From Morinoia aosen (taxonomy: Eukaryota; Arthropoda; Malacostraca; Amphipoda; Talitridae): a stretch of DNA of 64,000 nt. The stretch lies in assembly GCA_030386875.1 (NCBI GenBank), contig CM059576.1:65471581-65535580 (forward strand). The letters run 5' to 3'. This document shows positions 11,200-23,437 of the stretch, in pieces. Below the pieces are notes generated by a model that worked only from the letters and a program-made list of their open reading frames with translations, did no database searches and was not told the DNA's origin. How positions within the stretch are numbered: position 1 is the first letter of the stretch; the number at the start of each line of letters is the position of its first letter. Made by a program: the position numbers and the translations under genes.

Positions 11200-11995
11200 G
11201 TGCAATCTATGGTTAAGGAATGCGATATCAATCATGATTTAAACGTCATAACTGAGCATTCGGTTTTCAATTGCTGTTATTTTATTGCGAAACTTTTCAC
11301 AGAAGTCATAGGGATAGCCAAAGTATGAAAAGGAGTTCAGGATGATAAAATTCATGAAATGGGTTAAATAGTCAGTAAATTTAACGTACGGGAAAATTAA
11401 ACTAAATTAAAAATAGTTAAATTGTTAAATAGTCTAGTCAATAGACTAGACTAGTCACTCAATGAAACCCATAATTTTCATCTCTACTTTACTGGCATTA
11501 ATGCTGATTTCCTGTATCAGATAAACCTTCCCCGCACAAAGAAAACTTTCGTATTCTGTATATAATACCATTTACAAATCTTAGCAGGGATCAAACGCGG
11601 ATTTTATGGAACGAGATGTTGAGTTTGACAAGGACTATGTGCAACACTCTGGCCAGCCAGTTGCACCAGACAGTTTTCTTCATCACAATTACTCCCACAC
11701 GATCGTATTGATATTAGGTTTTGATTCGTGAGCATTGGTTGTCGAAAAGTCAAATGACAGGTCAGCACATGATTCTATGAAAACCACAATCGGCTCCTAG
11801 TGTATGATGAATATGTGAAATATGACCTCGGGTATTTTGTTCCATAACAGGCTGCTAAAATACCATAAAAATCGTTTCCAATGTTTGAATCCGTACTAAT
11901 TTCCTGGAATCAATAAAACGAATGCAAATATTAATTATTTGAAAGATTTTCCTCGGTTGCAGTAATTCAATGCCAGACTGCAACATTGACATAAC
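11200..11995. other. No feature recognised; intron 2
   Basis: AT-rich intronic sequence. A short palindrome of TAGTCTAG/CTAGACTA type near 11430-11455 is the only structure seen. Confidence 0.45.
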
Positions 11996-13344
11996 TTAAG
12001 GGGAACGTCCGGGTTTGAGACCTTTTTTCGTCCGATTCGTTTGAAAATTAAGCAGTATATGTCTTTTGTGAAAGTAAACTTTTTTTACTCCTGTAGTTTT
12101 TTCGATTTAGGCCTTATTTTTTTTGACGAAAAATGTGTTTTTGGTATATTTTTATTGATATTTCAGATTGGAACTCCTCCTTCAGTTTTGATGCTAGAAC
12201 AAAAACAAAGACAGTTTTAGAACCCTTGAAACATTTCTAACAAACTCAAATTCGGCGTTTTTTTAAATTCAATTTTTTTCGATTTCTTCAAATTTTTTTG
12301 AAATTTCAAAAATCAGCAAAAAATTTTTGGGTTTAGAGCTAGATATGTTTTCAAAGAATTCGAATTTGGAAAAAAGCCGAATTTGAGTTTGTTAGAAATG
12401 TTTCAAGGATTCTAAAACTGTCTTTGGATTTGTTCTAGCATCAAAACTCGAGAACTAGTCCCAGGATGAATGTTGAAAATTAGAAGTGTTGGGTATAAGC
12501 AAAAAACAAAATTTTTTGTTGAAGTGTAATATAATGAACAATTGATGTAATTGAATGCAGTTTTAATTTTTATTTCGATACTTTCCATACATAACTTCAT
12601 ATTCAAACTGTGAATTGTGATTTAAAAAAATAATAATAATAATAAAAAAAATTTCTTTTTTATCAAAATAAATGAATTTTTTTCATTTTCAGTCTGATTC
12701 TTATGCAATTTGACTATGATATGTAACCTTTGAAAAGAAACACAATTGATTCCATTCATTTTTTTGATTCAGGCCTTAGATTTTGCAAAAATTTGACATA
12801 GGTTTTTTAGGTATTGATATTTCACCAATATTGATATTTCAAAATGAGACTCCTCATTCAGTTTTAATGCTAGAACAAAAGCAAAGACAATTTTAGAATT
12901 CTTGAAACATTTCTAACACACTCAAATTCGACTTTTTTCCATTTCTCATTTGTTCTCTTTATATATGGGGTCAAAATCAGGAAAAAGTTAAAAATTTTGG
13001 GTGCTTTTTATTGATATTAATTTTTCAAAATGGGACTCCTCCTTCAGTTTTGATGCTAGAACAAAAAAAAATGCAGTTTTAGAATCCCTGACACATTTCT
13101 AACAAACTCAAATATAGCTTTTTTCCATTTCCCATTTGTTCTCTTTTTATATGGTGTCAAAATCGGGAAAAATTGAAAGATTTTGGTCCCCTCACCCCCC
13201 CCCGGGAGGGGGGAATTATTGTCGTTGCGCCATAAAATTTTAGGAACGAATAGTCCACCAACTAAGGGTCCTTCTCCAACAAAAACATGCAAAATGACTA
13301 TGAAATCAACAGGATCTGGCAAGGGCCCGGGACGTTCCCCTTAA
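11996..13344. mobile_element. TTAA-flanked non-autonomous DNA transposon
   Basis: TTAA occurs at 11996-11999 and 13341-13344. The inner ends are inverted repeats: GGGGAACGTCCGGG on the left and, read backwards, GGGGAACGTCCCGGG on the right. No long open frame is present. The interior consists of repeated modules (see 12158-13110). A TTAA target and G-rich ends fit a piggyBac-like or similar TTAA family, but without a transposase the assignment is inferred. The worn element at 311-1497 is a relative. Confidence 0.82.
12158..13110. repeat. Module array inside the TTAA element
   Basis: A ~100-bp module (ACTCCTCCTTCAGTTTTGAT, then GCTAGAACAAAA..., then CATTTCTAACAAACTCAAA) occurs forward near 12172, 12848 and 13032 and inverted near 12372-12450. 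The forward and inverted copies can pair into a long hairpin. Confidence 0.75.
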
Positions 13345-15097
13345 TCTATCGTGGGGCAAATGTGAAATTTTTCGCTCATGTTAATTTAGGTACATTTCTA
13401 CGAGCACCTTCTCCCCAACGGGCATCAGATAAGTAATGGGCATAGTTTAGTTGGGCAGGTCTATCTTATGCTATGAGTAGCAGGGCTCCAAAGGCATATT
13501 TAAAATTGCCTCGGCAATAGAGAGGTTTTCGAGACCTTTATGGTCTAGACCCACTTTTTCAGTTTCAAGTTTTTTGTTTTCTTTTCCTTGTCTTTTTCCG
13601 GTCTTTTTTCCCGATTGCTGTATCCTGCTCAGGGTAGACTGTGTGGGAACTAGCATTGTTCCTATATTCCCTATAGTCGACAATCCATAATAAATGGTCC
13701 CTTCTCATCGCTCTCTTGAGTTAGCCTTTGATTTGGCTGTGTAATCTTAATCGAACAAATACTATCCACTCAATAATAATGCAGGTTGCATACTTGGTTG
13801 GTTGGTTCGCCTCTCTGTCAGGCTCTTAAGGAGTTGCGTGCGGGAATATTGAAGTAAATATATGACAGGAAGAAATTGTTAGTTGTCTCACATTTTAATC
13901 AAGCTGGATGTGCTTAATGACCGAGCCTGTGATGCGAGTATCTAAACATCAATGAATCGTGCCAATTTTGACGGGCCACTAATAATATGAATACTATAAA
14001 ACTACTTAATATGATGCGTAAATAAAAAACGTTGTGCATAATGTGATGCACTTGAGAGGTAGGAGTGCGTGCGAAGACACACATTTATGAATATGATTTT
14101 GTATTTATTTTCTCTGTTTGAAGGAGCGAAATGAGGTTGAATTTTTTAAATAAAATATTACTTCGGTGATTCAGGTACAAAATAAATGCTGTGATGGTCT
14201 AATTTTTTAACCATGTTACCACTGTAACTAAAATGTTTGAACTGTCCTAAATAAATAACATTTGAAAATGCTTATCATACCAATTAAAGTTTGGAATTAG
14301 GTATACTGAAAGAGGCCGTAGTTTTCGGGTTATCGGCTCAAGAATTTTGGCTGAAATTCTTCCCACGGAAAACTTGATGGGAGTGCATAAATGAAAGCTG
14401 ATATCAAACTGATGACTTTTCTAACGCATGTTTATTGGGGCAAAAGAGGTGAGAAGTGCGCTCGTACGAAAGAATCTGCTAAGTTTCAGGGTAGTATTCT
14501 TCGTCCTCACTTAGGGAAAATCGAAAATTGTCTAGGCTCTCAAGCACAAATGAAGGTATCTTTGAGAAATGGAAACATTGAACCTAGTGCGTGTAGTGAC
14601 GAGTCTGGATGGGGGAAATGCAACAGGCCAGGAATTAAAAATATTGACTCGAATAATATCTGAACCATATGGCATAAGATTTGGTAAAAATACCTAATTC
14701 TTTCTCTGTAGGAATTTTCATTCATGAAAAGTATGACATTGAATTTGCCTCGAAAAGAATGACAAAATATCCTACTAAACTTAAAAGCAAATATTGAATT
14801 TTTGTTAATATTACTTGTGCACATGTAGCACTTACAAAATTTTGCATCATATTTTATCTCTTCGTGTTGAAGCTTTCTAAACTTCTCTAATCTTCCCTAA
14901 TAGGTTAAACACAATAGCACGCCTTAGAATGGCGTTGGTGGTATGATGCCCTAGAAGTCACTGAGCTTATTCGGGCCCACAGGAAGCTATACTCAAATTT
15001 GAGCATTGTATTACTAGAGTTGAAATAAATTATTTAAATTAAATTCACACATTAGTAACTGGCTAATCAATTTTCTGGTTTCGGACATTTTTTGCAG
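13345..15097. other. No gene recognised; remainder of intron 2
   Basis: AT-rich sequence with weak short frames (for example near 13471-13683 and 14391-14663) that have no supporting splice sites or recognisable motifs. Confidence 0.45.
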
Positions 15098-15167
15098 GGA
15101 TGGCAACTATGAACTCATCATCACAGATGACCTTCCCCAGCTGACCACGTTAAAGTTGGACGACTGA
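15098..15167 (+). CDS. Terminal coding exon of the host gene
   Basis: A strong acceptor with a polypyrimidine tract (TTTTTTGCAG) precedes 15098. The first base completes the lysine codon begun at the end of the exon at 10279. The exon encodes DGNYELIITDDLPQLTTLKL then DD and a TGA stop at 15165-15167. The LPQLTTLKLDD ending again has leucine-rich spacing. The matching phase across two introns is the main reason to believe the three exons form one gene. Confidence 0.68.
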
Positions 15168-16042
15168 GTGCGTTCATCTGCGGCAAAATATTGAATCTTT
15201 CATTTACTGTACTCACGAAGCGAGGGTTTAAGATTATCAATTTGAGGGAACTTTCAGTACGAAGATGGGAGAGGCATTTCTCAACACTGCCACCGGATAA
15301 GCTTATTCGCAGTACTTCTTCTCAGCTTTCCTTATTTTTCGATGGTAGGCATCGCTTTTATATTATACGTTTTTGAAAAGGAAATGACGTGTTGTATAAA
15401 TTACGATTGGAGATGAAGATACTACAAAATATTTAACGTTCACCATTCTGAGTTTCATTAAATCTTCCTATAGCATTTTTTTTATTTTTCACATCGTGGA
15501 GAAGGGAAACCTAGTATACGTCTATTTTTAACAATTTTCAATTAATTAATGTTAGTGAGTTTGATTTATGTTTGATTCAGTTTAGTTTTATGATGCTTTG
15601 GTTTACGCAAGAGTTCAACAAGAGTTCTTGATCTCCTTGGAGCATTCGCGTCACTGATATTGGATTGCATTTTTTCAGAATGCATTCACATTTTATAGTT
15701 CACAGATAGTTTTCCCATAAACTGAAACTGGAGAAAGTAATGACTGAGGTAAACTCCCGTTTTCATGATTTTGTTCATTTTTCTTTGGTCGTTACTTGCA
15801 TGCATTCATGTACATATCGTTTCATCACATATGAAAATTTGGGCTTTGTTAAATCGTATCTTCATAGTGATTTACTGTATTTGCTCCTACATTTGGTAGA
15901 CATATCAGACTTGAACAATAATGTCTAATTTTGATTCAGACTTCTCAAATGAACTTGATTTTTCATTCTCAGTTGCACAGCTACATTCTACGATTTATAG
16001 AGTACTATTTTAATCTTTGAGTATAGTTTTGACGATGATTTT
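15168..16042 (+). other. Probable 3' untranslated region
   Basis: This is the non-coding stretch from the host stop codon to the first good polyadenylation signal. Its extent is inferred. Nothing else is recognised in it. Confidence 0.35.
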
Positions 16043-16048
16043 AATAAA
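16043..16048 (+). terminator. Candidate polyadenylation signal of the host gene
   Basis: An AATAAA is followed within ~20 bp by a GT-rich stretch (CTGGGTTGTCACC). It is the best signal downstream of the TGA at 15165. AATAAA is frequent by chance in AT-rich DNA. Confidence 0.35.
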
Positions 16049-16511
16049 GTTCAGCACACTGGGTTGTCACCAGCTTTAGCTTTGTTAGTGACGTATTTAC
16101 TTTCAATGATCGATCGCACTCATATGTCGTCGATTCATACATGACAAAGAAAGTATTATTGTATGATGGATGAAATGATTATAGGGTTAGGGGTATATGA
16201 GTACAGTATGAATTTAAAATACGATTGTATTTAATTCAATGAAAATATATCATCATAATATGATATTACGTTTTTTTCAAATTCCCTACTTGATTTTCAG
16301 GAAATGCGAGAAAGTAGTTATTTGATTCATAATTTGTTAAGGTTTAAGTCAATTTGTATATACATACATATATATCAGATAATTTAGTAATCATGTTTTA
16401 CGCCTTTATTCGAAAACTGTTGGCCGAAAAATGTGAAACATTAAACTACATAAAACTCATGTGTTCATTTCCTGTGTCAGATTCGAAGACGTATTTCAAC
16501 GGACTAAATGT

Positions 16512-16875
16512 CCCACGCAGCAATGAAGTTCCTCTGAATATTCGCTAAGCATCCACCGGAACATCCCCGAATGTCCCTAGTGAATATTCGCCTGGCTTCT
16601 TAATTCACAATATCACCGGGATCTTCATGTTGAATATTCATATATATCCCAATGGATACTAAACATCGTGTATCTTCACAAAAGTAACTTCAAGAATATA
16701 CATCACCGAATATTCGGGAATGTAGGGATTTGAATATCCAAATTCGTACCTACACGAATATGACTGAGTGTTCATTGATGAGTATTCGTGTGTATCCGCA
16801 ACAGATATTTAATATCGAGTTTGAAGTACATGTATATTCATTCGCGAATATTCTAGGACATTCCATATAGAACGT
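16512..16875. mobile_element. GAATATTC-rich MITE remnant
   Basis: It starts CCCACGCAGCAA, close to the CCCAGGTAGCAA end of the element at 21667. The body has about ten copies or near copies of the palindrome GAATATTC or GAATAT(T/A)C at irregular 20-40-bp spacing. No matching right end was found, so it is probably truncated. No coding capacity. Confidence 0.45.
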
Positions 16876-17999
16876 CGTTAGAATTTCATGTATAACTTTC
16901 ATGAGTATTCACTACCTACACTACACTACTACATATCTTGACATATTAAATATGATACAATTTTCGCAGACAAGACGTTATTAAGCCTCGCATGGGCGTC
17001 CATATAATCATATTTCTCAGATCGAGCTCTCTTGTTAACGCAGTTGAAACCCATCGCTTTACGTCATGAATGCTACTTTGATGAATGTTATCCCGCCTTC
17101 CATCTCCACTCCCAGTGTAAATGTCATTGAAAAGACTGTTTACCTAGAAAGCGTGGCTAAAAGCGTCATATATTTTCATACTCCACTGACCGCATTATCG
17201 GTGAGAGCATGTATGCATGGAAACTCTTTGTTTGCTGAGTAGTAGCGTTATTTCCAGTCCCACTCCCTGGTTAATTGTCACTGAGGAGACTTTTCACCTT
17301 GAGGGCTGAGCTAAAGGTGGGGCAATACCTTTACAAACGAGAACATTATTGAATTCGGTAACATTAAAGATTGCGAACACGAAAATATCAACTTACTTGA
17401 ATATAAGCAATGCAGAAATTCGGCAAATGCAATTAACGGCCTCCGATATTGTAGTCTGATGGACTTCCCCACTGCATGCTTGAAAATTGTTAAAGGTCTT
17501 GACTTTACAGGTACGAGTGTATAGTGACTTTGAAGCTCCTCGGTGTAGATTGCAAGTCACTATCTGAAACGTTCAATCACAAATTATTGTCATGATTCAC
17601 CATTTACAATTTATAATAAAAAATCACTTAGCAAACATGAAAACGTGTCAAACATACGTTGCACTACTTGTGCTGTGATGACACGGCGCTACTGTTCTCA
17701 AATGGTTTTCTGGAAAGAGAAGTTTATTTCAGAAGGCTTTACAATGCACGATCAAGGTTCTCACTAACAACATCAAACAAAATGCTGATATTCCATGAGG
17801 GCCTTGTGTCGTACCTTCTGCGGCAATCGTTGTGTTTTTTTTAACGAGGTACTGTCACAAAGTGCATTCATTCGATAATTAATTTAAAAAACTCAAGAAT
17901 ACAATACTAAATTCGTCTGTATTTTATAAAAATGAAAATAATTTCAACTTCTAAACAAAAATGAGTGAACATCGTCCTATCATCCTCGGCAAGCAATTA
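16876..17999. other. No gene recognised
   Basis: AT-rich intergenic sequence with short frames only. Confidence 0.45.
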
Positions 18000-18393
18000 T
18001 TCCCCCTGGGAATAGATTATGAGTTAGTTCAAGCCTCCCTATCCACTTACAGTAGATATGATCCCAAGGGAGGAAAGTGCAAGGCAGCATTTAGTATGGA
18101 ATTAAGCTAACAGGGAATCTATGCACGAGGTTTGTCCCCACACCTTGCGCATAGAAACAGAAAGATCGAAAGAAGTTTAATGAAACCAGATAAAAGTTGA
18201 AGAATAAAGTAACAGGTGCTAAATAAATGACAGCCGTGAACCAAAAAAATATGGTTCGTAATAAAATACAAACCTATTTTATTTCAACTAAAGGAAGACC
18301 TACCTAACCTTCAGCTCGGGCCCAGACATCTTCCACCCAGGGAGGGATAATCCACATAGATACAATAGTAGTATCCCCCTGAGGGAGCGGCAT
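18000..18393 (-). mobile_element. Second copy of the SINE-like repeat
   Basis: Diverged copy of the block at 7915-8270. On the minus strand it starts near GCTCCCTCAGGGGGATACTA and shares ATTGTATC, CGAGCTGA, AGGTTAGGTAGG-like and TTTCTATGC landmarks in the same order. Clear target duplications were not found. It has a short insertion relative to the first copy near 18125-18160. Confidence 0.6.
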
Positions 18394-18597
18394 TCATAAT
18401 TTAACATTTCAAATCAGCCAGTCATGAAGTTTTCATCTTCAAAATATTTTATTCATCTCCACATTACGCTTCATTACTTAGTACATTAATCAAAATTGTT
18501 TTATATTTCATATACCCCAATGGTTTCGAAGTTTCAAGCATAAATTGATTGCTTCAATTTCAATAAAAATGGGAGAGCAAAAATCACTGATAAAAAT

Positions 18598-20770
18598 TTC
18601 ATTATACTGAGAATGTTTCGAGCAAATACCCATCATCAGCTCATTAAAAGAATCTGACATATATCACTGAAATAAAAAATGAACGTAAATGTAAAAACAG
18701 ACATAATCACGGATTTAAATGTTCAAAAAAAATATAAATGCGAAAATGCAGTAAATAACAACGAAACAACTAAGAACCTATGATGCTAAGAGGATATGAA
18801 CTCAATTGGTTATTAATAGAAGACTCACATTTAAAAATGAAAAGCGATTCTAAAATTCAAAGATCTAAAACACTTGAAGCTACACGTACTACTTTAAAAT
18901 GACCAGAGTGAGGAGGTATATTGCACGTTTCAGTATGATCGCAAACAGCGGAGTGAGATGGACGGGTCAATGGAACCCCAGAACGGTAACTAACTCCAAC
19001 ATGCTCGGCCACTCTAGCTCCGAGAGTACGTGTGGTCATGCCAAAGTACTCGGATGCACATCGTGCACAACTGTATGAATACACTAGTGAGGCCTGCATG
19101 GTAGAAGGAAGTTTGTCTTTATAATTGAAAAAAGAACCAATTGTAAATTCGTTTCTTAATATTATATGAAATTTTATGCCTGAAAAATGTCTGGGGAGTA
19201 GGGCAAGTAATTCAGTTTTGAGTTTTTCAGAATACGGTCCAAAATATGGCAAGCACAAATGAATTAGTTGAGAGATTGGTTCTTGAATGACCGAATTTGG
19301 TTCGACTTTATCATTTTGAAACTTGTTTGCTAAAAACTTTCCAATTTGGTGCTCAACAAACGAAGACCTAAAACCATTTTGGCGGAAAAATTCTATCAAA
19401 AAAGAGAATTCTACATGAAGGACGTTAAAATTAGAAAAAAATTTCTAAGCACCAGCGACCAAAGTTTTAATGCAATTCAGTTTAAAATTAAAAGTGCAAT
19501 AACTATGGAAACTCATTCCTAGGCCAGAGAAAGTATTTATTCGGTACACAGACACTTCAGATTTATTCTGTCTTTTAGTAACTAAACAATCCAGGAAAAG
19601 TAATTTATTATGCTCTTCACATTCCATAGTGAATTTTATATTTTTATGCTGACGATTAATGAAGTCGAAAAATAATGTTGCATGGGATTCTTCACGGAAC
19701 AGCAAAAAAGTATCGTCTATGTAACGACGGCGAAATACAGGCCGGAAGTCATTGGGACACAGTTTTAGCCATCTAGTTTCGTAAAAGGACATGAATATAT
19801 TTGCGAAAGTTGGGCCAAGAGGTAGGCCCATACCAAGGCCCTCAATCTGCTTATAAAACTTCCCATTGAACACAAAAAAAAAGAAAATTTTACCGCTAGT
19901 TCCAATAGGGTTTTGAAAAATTTACGTGTAAGGCCAAAAACTAGAGAATTAGGATCAATAAAAAGTTGCTGCAAATACATATCTATGGTGTCTTCCAACG
20001 GGATATTAGGGAAGAGGCTTTTAACGTCAAATGACGTCATAAAAAATTTTGATGCATCACTAATTTTGATTAAATCTTTAACAAAAGAATGAGAGTTCTT
20101 TATCGTATATTCATTGCGGGAAATAGGCTTCAAGATCGGCACTAAAAATTTAGCGACAGAAAAGCCTGGAGTATTATAAGCAGCAAATATCGGCCTGAAC
20201 TGAAGCATAGTAGAAAAATTGCTTCTATGTATTTTTGGCAAACCATACAGTTTACCTGGCCCCGAACCCGAAACAAACATTTTACTGTAATTATCATCGG
20301 ACAACATTTTTTATTCTTCAAGTTTACGTAGGAAACTATTTATTTTGTCTTCTATTCTAAGTGCATAAGTGTGAGTCGGCTCTGACATCAATTGAAACTT
20401 AGTCCTGTCAGAGATGATAACTGTCATGCTTTCAATATATTTGTTTTTATCAACAATGACCACACCACGACCTTTGTCTGGTCGAGAAACAATGATATCC
20501 TTATTTTGGCCGAATTGATTCAATAATTGTATATCAGACTTAGAAATACAAGACGAAAAAATCTTTTTAGGAGAAAAGTTATAATAATATTTGGCCACTA
20601 TGCTTCGAAGCTGATCTGTAAATTCAGGAATAACATCCCTGCTTCTATTTTTCAGAACTAAAAGTATTTTCTCAAAAGCTAAAAAAAAACTATAAAATCC
20701 ATTCTATACACTGGTAAACAAAAATCTAAACCAAAAGCCAATAGAAATTTAACACGGTCGGGTACACCTA
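18598..20770 (-). mobile_element. Broken Penelope-like element (reverse transcriptase plus GIY-YIG)
   Basis: Minus-strand pieces follow the protein encoded at 32652-35120. From the 5' side they are a segment with RVKFLLAFGLDFCLPVYR near 20700-20760, then SRPDKGRGVVIVDKN (about 20440-20490), LYGLPKIHRSNF (about 20215-20250) and a motif-A-like SFDVKSLFPNIPLEDT (about 20000). The box GLGMGLPLGPTFANIF (about 19800-19850), motif C YIDDTF (about 19700-19720) and FLDCL follow. A GIY-YIG nuclease-like end with CARCASEYFG...RVAEH lies at about 19000-19080. The frame is interrupted several times, so it is inactive. The 5' end is not defined beyond 20770. A hammerhead-like core lies downstream at 18615-18639. 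It is clearly diverged from the intact element, so it is an older or different lineage. Confidence 0.85.
18615..18639 (-). ncRNA. Hammerhead-ribozyme-like core in the Penelope-like 3' region
   Basis: On the minus strand the sequence reads CTGATGA, then TGGGTATTTGCTC, then GAAAC. CTGATGA and GAAA are the invariant hammerhead core boxes. The middle can form a short stem II (GGGT with GCTC, allowing G-U pairs). It lies ~220 bp downstream of the element's coding end and on the same strand. Hammerheads are known from the terminal repeats of Penelope-like elements. Stems I and III are not convincing by eye. Confidence 0.45.
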
Positions 20771-21016
20771 CCTAGTAGACGAAATTAACGCCAAGAAAAA
20801 AGCAAAAACTGACTTAACTTCTGCGCTGGATGCTGTCATACCTGGCCTTCGCTCCCAGTTGTAATCTCTGAATTTTTCGGTGACGACCAGACACGTCGCA
20901 AACCTAACTGAAGAGTTTCGGCTTGCTACACTTCGCACGTACTCGAGGAAGCTCTTCAACTTGGAAATTGATTGCAGTACTCGACCACTTGATCTAGATA
21001 AGGTTATCTTCAACTA
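20771..21016. other. Junction between two elements; unassigned
   Basis: The stretch between the Penelope-like remnant and the gypsy-like fossil. Both strands have open frames, but neither reads as a recognised domain. Confidence 0.35.
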
Positions 21017-21041
21017 TAGTTCAACATTATTGACGCCATTA

Positions 21042-21660
21042 TACCATGCCTAATCGAACGGCATAGTCGAACGCTTCAATGGTATACTCAAAGTCATGTT
21101 GCAGAAATTAGCCGTAGAACAACCACGAGACTGGGACCTGTATCTGCCTTCCCTCCATTTTGCTTATCGAGACGCTCCTCAGGCCTCAGTCGGGTATTCT
21201 CCTTTCGAACTCATCTACGGCCATCGCGTCAGTGGACCGTTAACCGTGCTCAAAGAATGCTGGACAGATGAAAGCTTGCAGGACGACACGAGCACTGCTC
21301 AGTTTCTAACGGGAATGAAGCACCGATTGAAAGAAACATGCAAAATCGCTCGCGAGAATCTCAACAGGAGCCAAGAGAAAAGCGCCAAGTTCTTCAACAG
21401 ACGTAACAAGATGCGAACTCAAAAGCAAGGAGATCAAGTCCTCGTATTTCTGCCCGACTCTCGAAAGAAGCTACTAATGACTTAGGAAGGTCCCTATACA
21501 ATAAAATCACGCTTGGAACATTGGAAAATCACATCCCTATACATTGGACGTGGATGGGAACAACAAAGTTTATCATATTAACCTCCTTCATCAGTACCAC
21601 AACCGGGAGCAGCAAAGTTCTGCTTCATCAAGCGAGAGCAATCTCGAGGAGGGAGACGAG
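21042..21660 (+). pseudogene. Fossil part: integrase C-terminal region
   Basis: Plus-strand remains of the last part of a retroelement integrase core and its C-terminal tail. Visible segments are IVERFNGILKVML, DLYLPSLHFAYRDAPQASVG, SPFELIYGHRVSGPL and, near the end, a HINLLHQYH segment of the kind that closes Ty3/gypsy integrases. It is directly followed by the MITE. Confidence 0.75.
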
Positions 21661-21666
21661 AGAGTA

Positions 21667-22570
21667 CCCAGGTAGCAAAATTTATTGACCTAATATTGAG
21701 CCAATATACAGTCTCAATATTGACTGGATATTCAAATTGAACATTGGGGCAATATCTTATTTTGGAAAATTCGGTTGATATTAGAAAAATATTTTGGCCC
21801 AAAAACAATATTATCATCAACCCAATATCAACTAAGTATTGTGTCAATATTGTCTTGATAATGAAGTGTTCCCTACAAAATAATTGGCTTAGAACTCATT
21901 TCCTTATATATTGATGTTTCTAAAACATCTGAAACCACATTAGACGTGAGCTCGAAATACTTTTGAAGTTTCTACAGAGCTTGCATTATTTATACTCTAC
22001 GACTTTACTCCTCGATAATTTTACATTTACACGTATTAGTATTACTGAACACAAATGGACTAGAACTGAGTTTGAGGGGTAACTAAGGTAGGGTACTACA
22101 GGCACATTACTTGTTTTCTGACATCAAGTGGATATTGGTAGAATATATTGTCCCAATAATAACTTATTTTTAACCCAGTATCAGCTAATTACTGTGTCAC
22201 TTTTGACTTGACATTGAGGTGTTTCCTTAAACAAATTACTCCGTATTATTGGCGTACAATATCAACCCAATATTTGGGCAATAATAATTTATATTTCAAC
22301 AAATTTTATTAAATTGCGAGATTTTTGGTTATTATGAGATAGTTTCCACTTATATGAAAATCGTACATATATATATATACACTGTTAGTTTAATATTAGA
22401 AATAAAACTATTTACTACATTGTCCCAATAACAAGTTGATATCATAAATAAATATATATTTTTTTGATATTGTCTTGTTATTAGCCTAATATTGTAATCC
22501 AAGATTCCAATATTAGGTCAATAAAAAATTATCAACCCAATATTGGCCTAATAATTTCTTGCTACCTGGG
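21667..22570. mobile_element. TA-flanked MITE with CCCAGGTAGCAA ends and AATATTG arrays
   Basis: TA occurs at 21665-21666 and 22571-22572. The left end CCCAGGTAGCAA is mirrored by TTGCTACCTGGG at 22559-22570. The interior is crowded with CAATATT, AATATTGG and CCCAATAT words in both orientations. No transposase. It inserted into the gypsy-like fossil between its integrase and reverse-transcriptase parts, so it is younger than that element. Confidence 0.85.
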
Positions 22571-22587
22571 TAGAGGAAGCATTTGTA

Positions 22588-23437
22588 GTGGTTGGCCTCG
22601 CCCTAGAACCTTCCTGCGAAGAAGAACTCGATCGGAAAGAACCAGAGATACCGTCACCTATCGGAGAAATCATTGAAGACTGTCTCATCTCCTCTACGTT
22701 GACTACAACACAACGCTCAGAACTCCAGGAACTACTTGGAGAATATCGCGATCTTTTCACAGATACTCCCGGAAGAACCAGCACGGCAGTTCATGAAATA
22801 AAATTGAAGGATCCTTCCAGTTTCCGACTTACACATTCGTATCCACTTCCCTTAGCGCTGGAGCCTGAACTGCAGCGTGAAGTGGATGAAGATGGGAATC
22901 GTGACGCTATCCACATCACCTTACTATTCACCGCTCCTTGCCATCCGGAAGAAAGACGGTACCCACCGAATTTGTCTGGACTGCAGGCACCTCAACAGCC
23001 AGACAGTATTCGATGCCGAGCCAATAGCAGACACCACTGCCATTTTCACCAATTTAGCTGGCAAAACAATCCTCAGCAAAATGGATCTGACCAGTGGATA
23101 TTGGCAGGTACCTTTACACCCTGAGTCCCGCCAATACACCGCCTTCAAAACTAGGTCTGGCCTCTATGAATTCAACGTATTGTCTTTCGGCCTAGCAAAT
23201 GCTCCAGCCACTTTTTCCCGGCTTATACGCCAAGTCCCTGAGAGACTACAAGATACCGAGGTCTACATGGATGACATGTTAATCGCCTCGACTACCTGGG
23301 AAGATCATTGTGCAGCATTAGCTAAACTGTTCGAAGCTTTTTTTCGAAATGGTCTTAGAACGAACCCGTCCAAATGCGAATTCGGATTTGACAGCATGGG
23401 CCATCAACTCAGCAGTGATCAGATCCAGCCTCTCTAG
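22588..23437 (+). pseudogene. Fossil part: reverse transcriptase
   Basis: Plus-strand remains of a Ty3/gypsy reverse transcriptase. The N-terminal linker has TDTPGRTS. The core has SPYYSPLLAIRKKDGTHRI, CLDCRHLN, SKMDLTSGYWQVPL (motif A), VLSFGLANAPATF (motif B) and the catalytic box YMDDML (about 23265-23282). Loss of open reading shows it is a relic. Confidence 0.85.

Noticed and set aside
20771-21016. Extra Penelope-like N-terminal coding sequence.
   Set aside because: Open frames exist on both strands but resemblance to the N-terminus encoded at 35120 is too weak to call.
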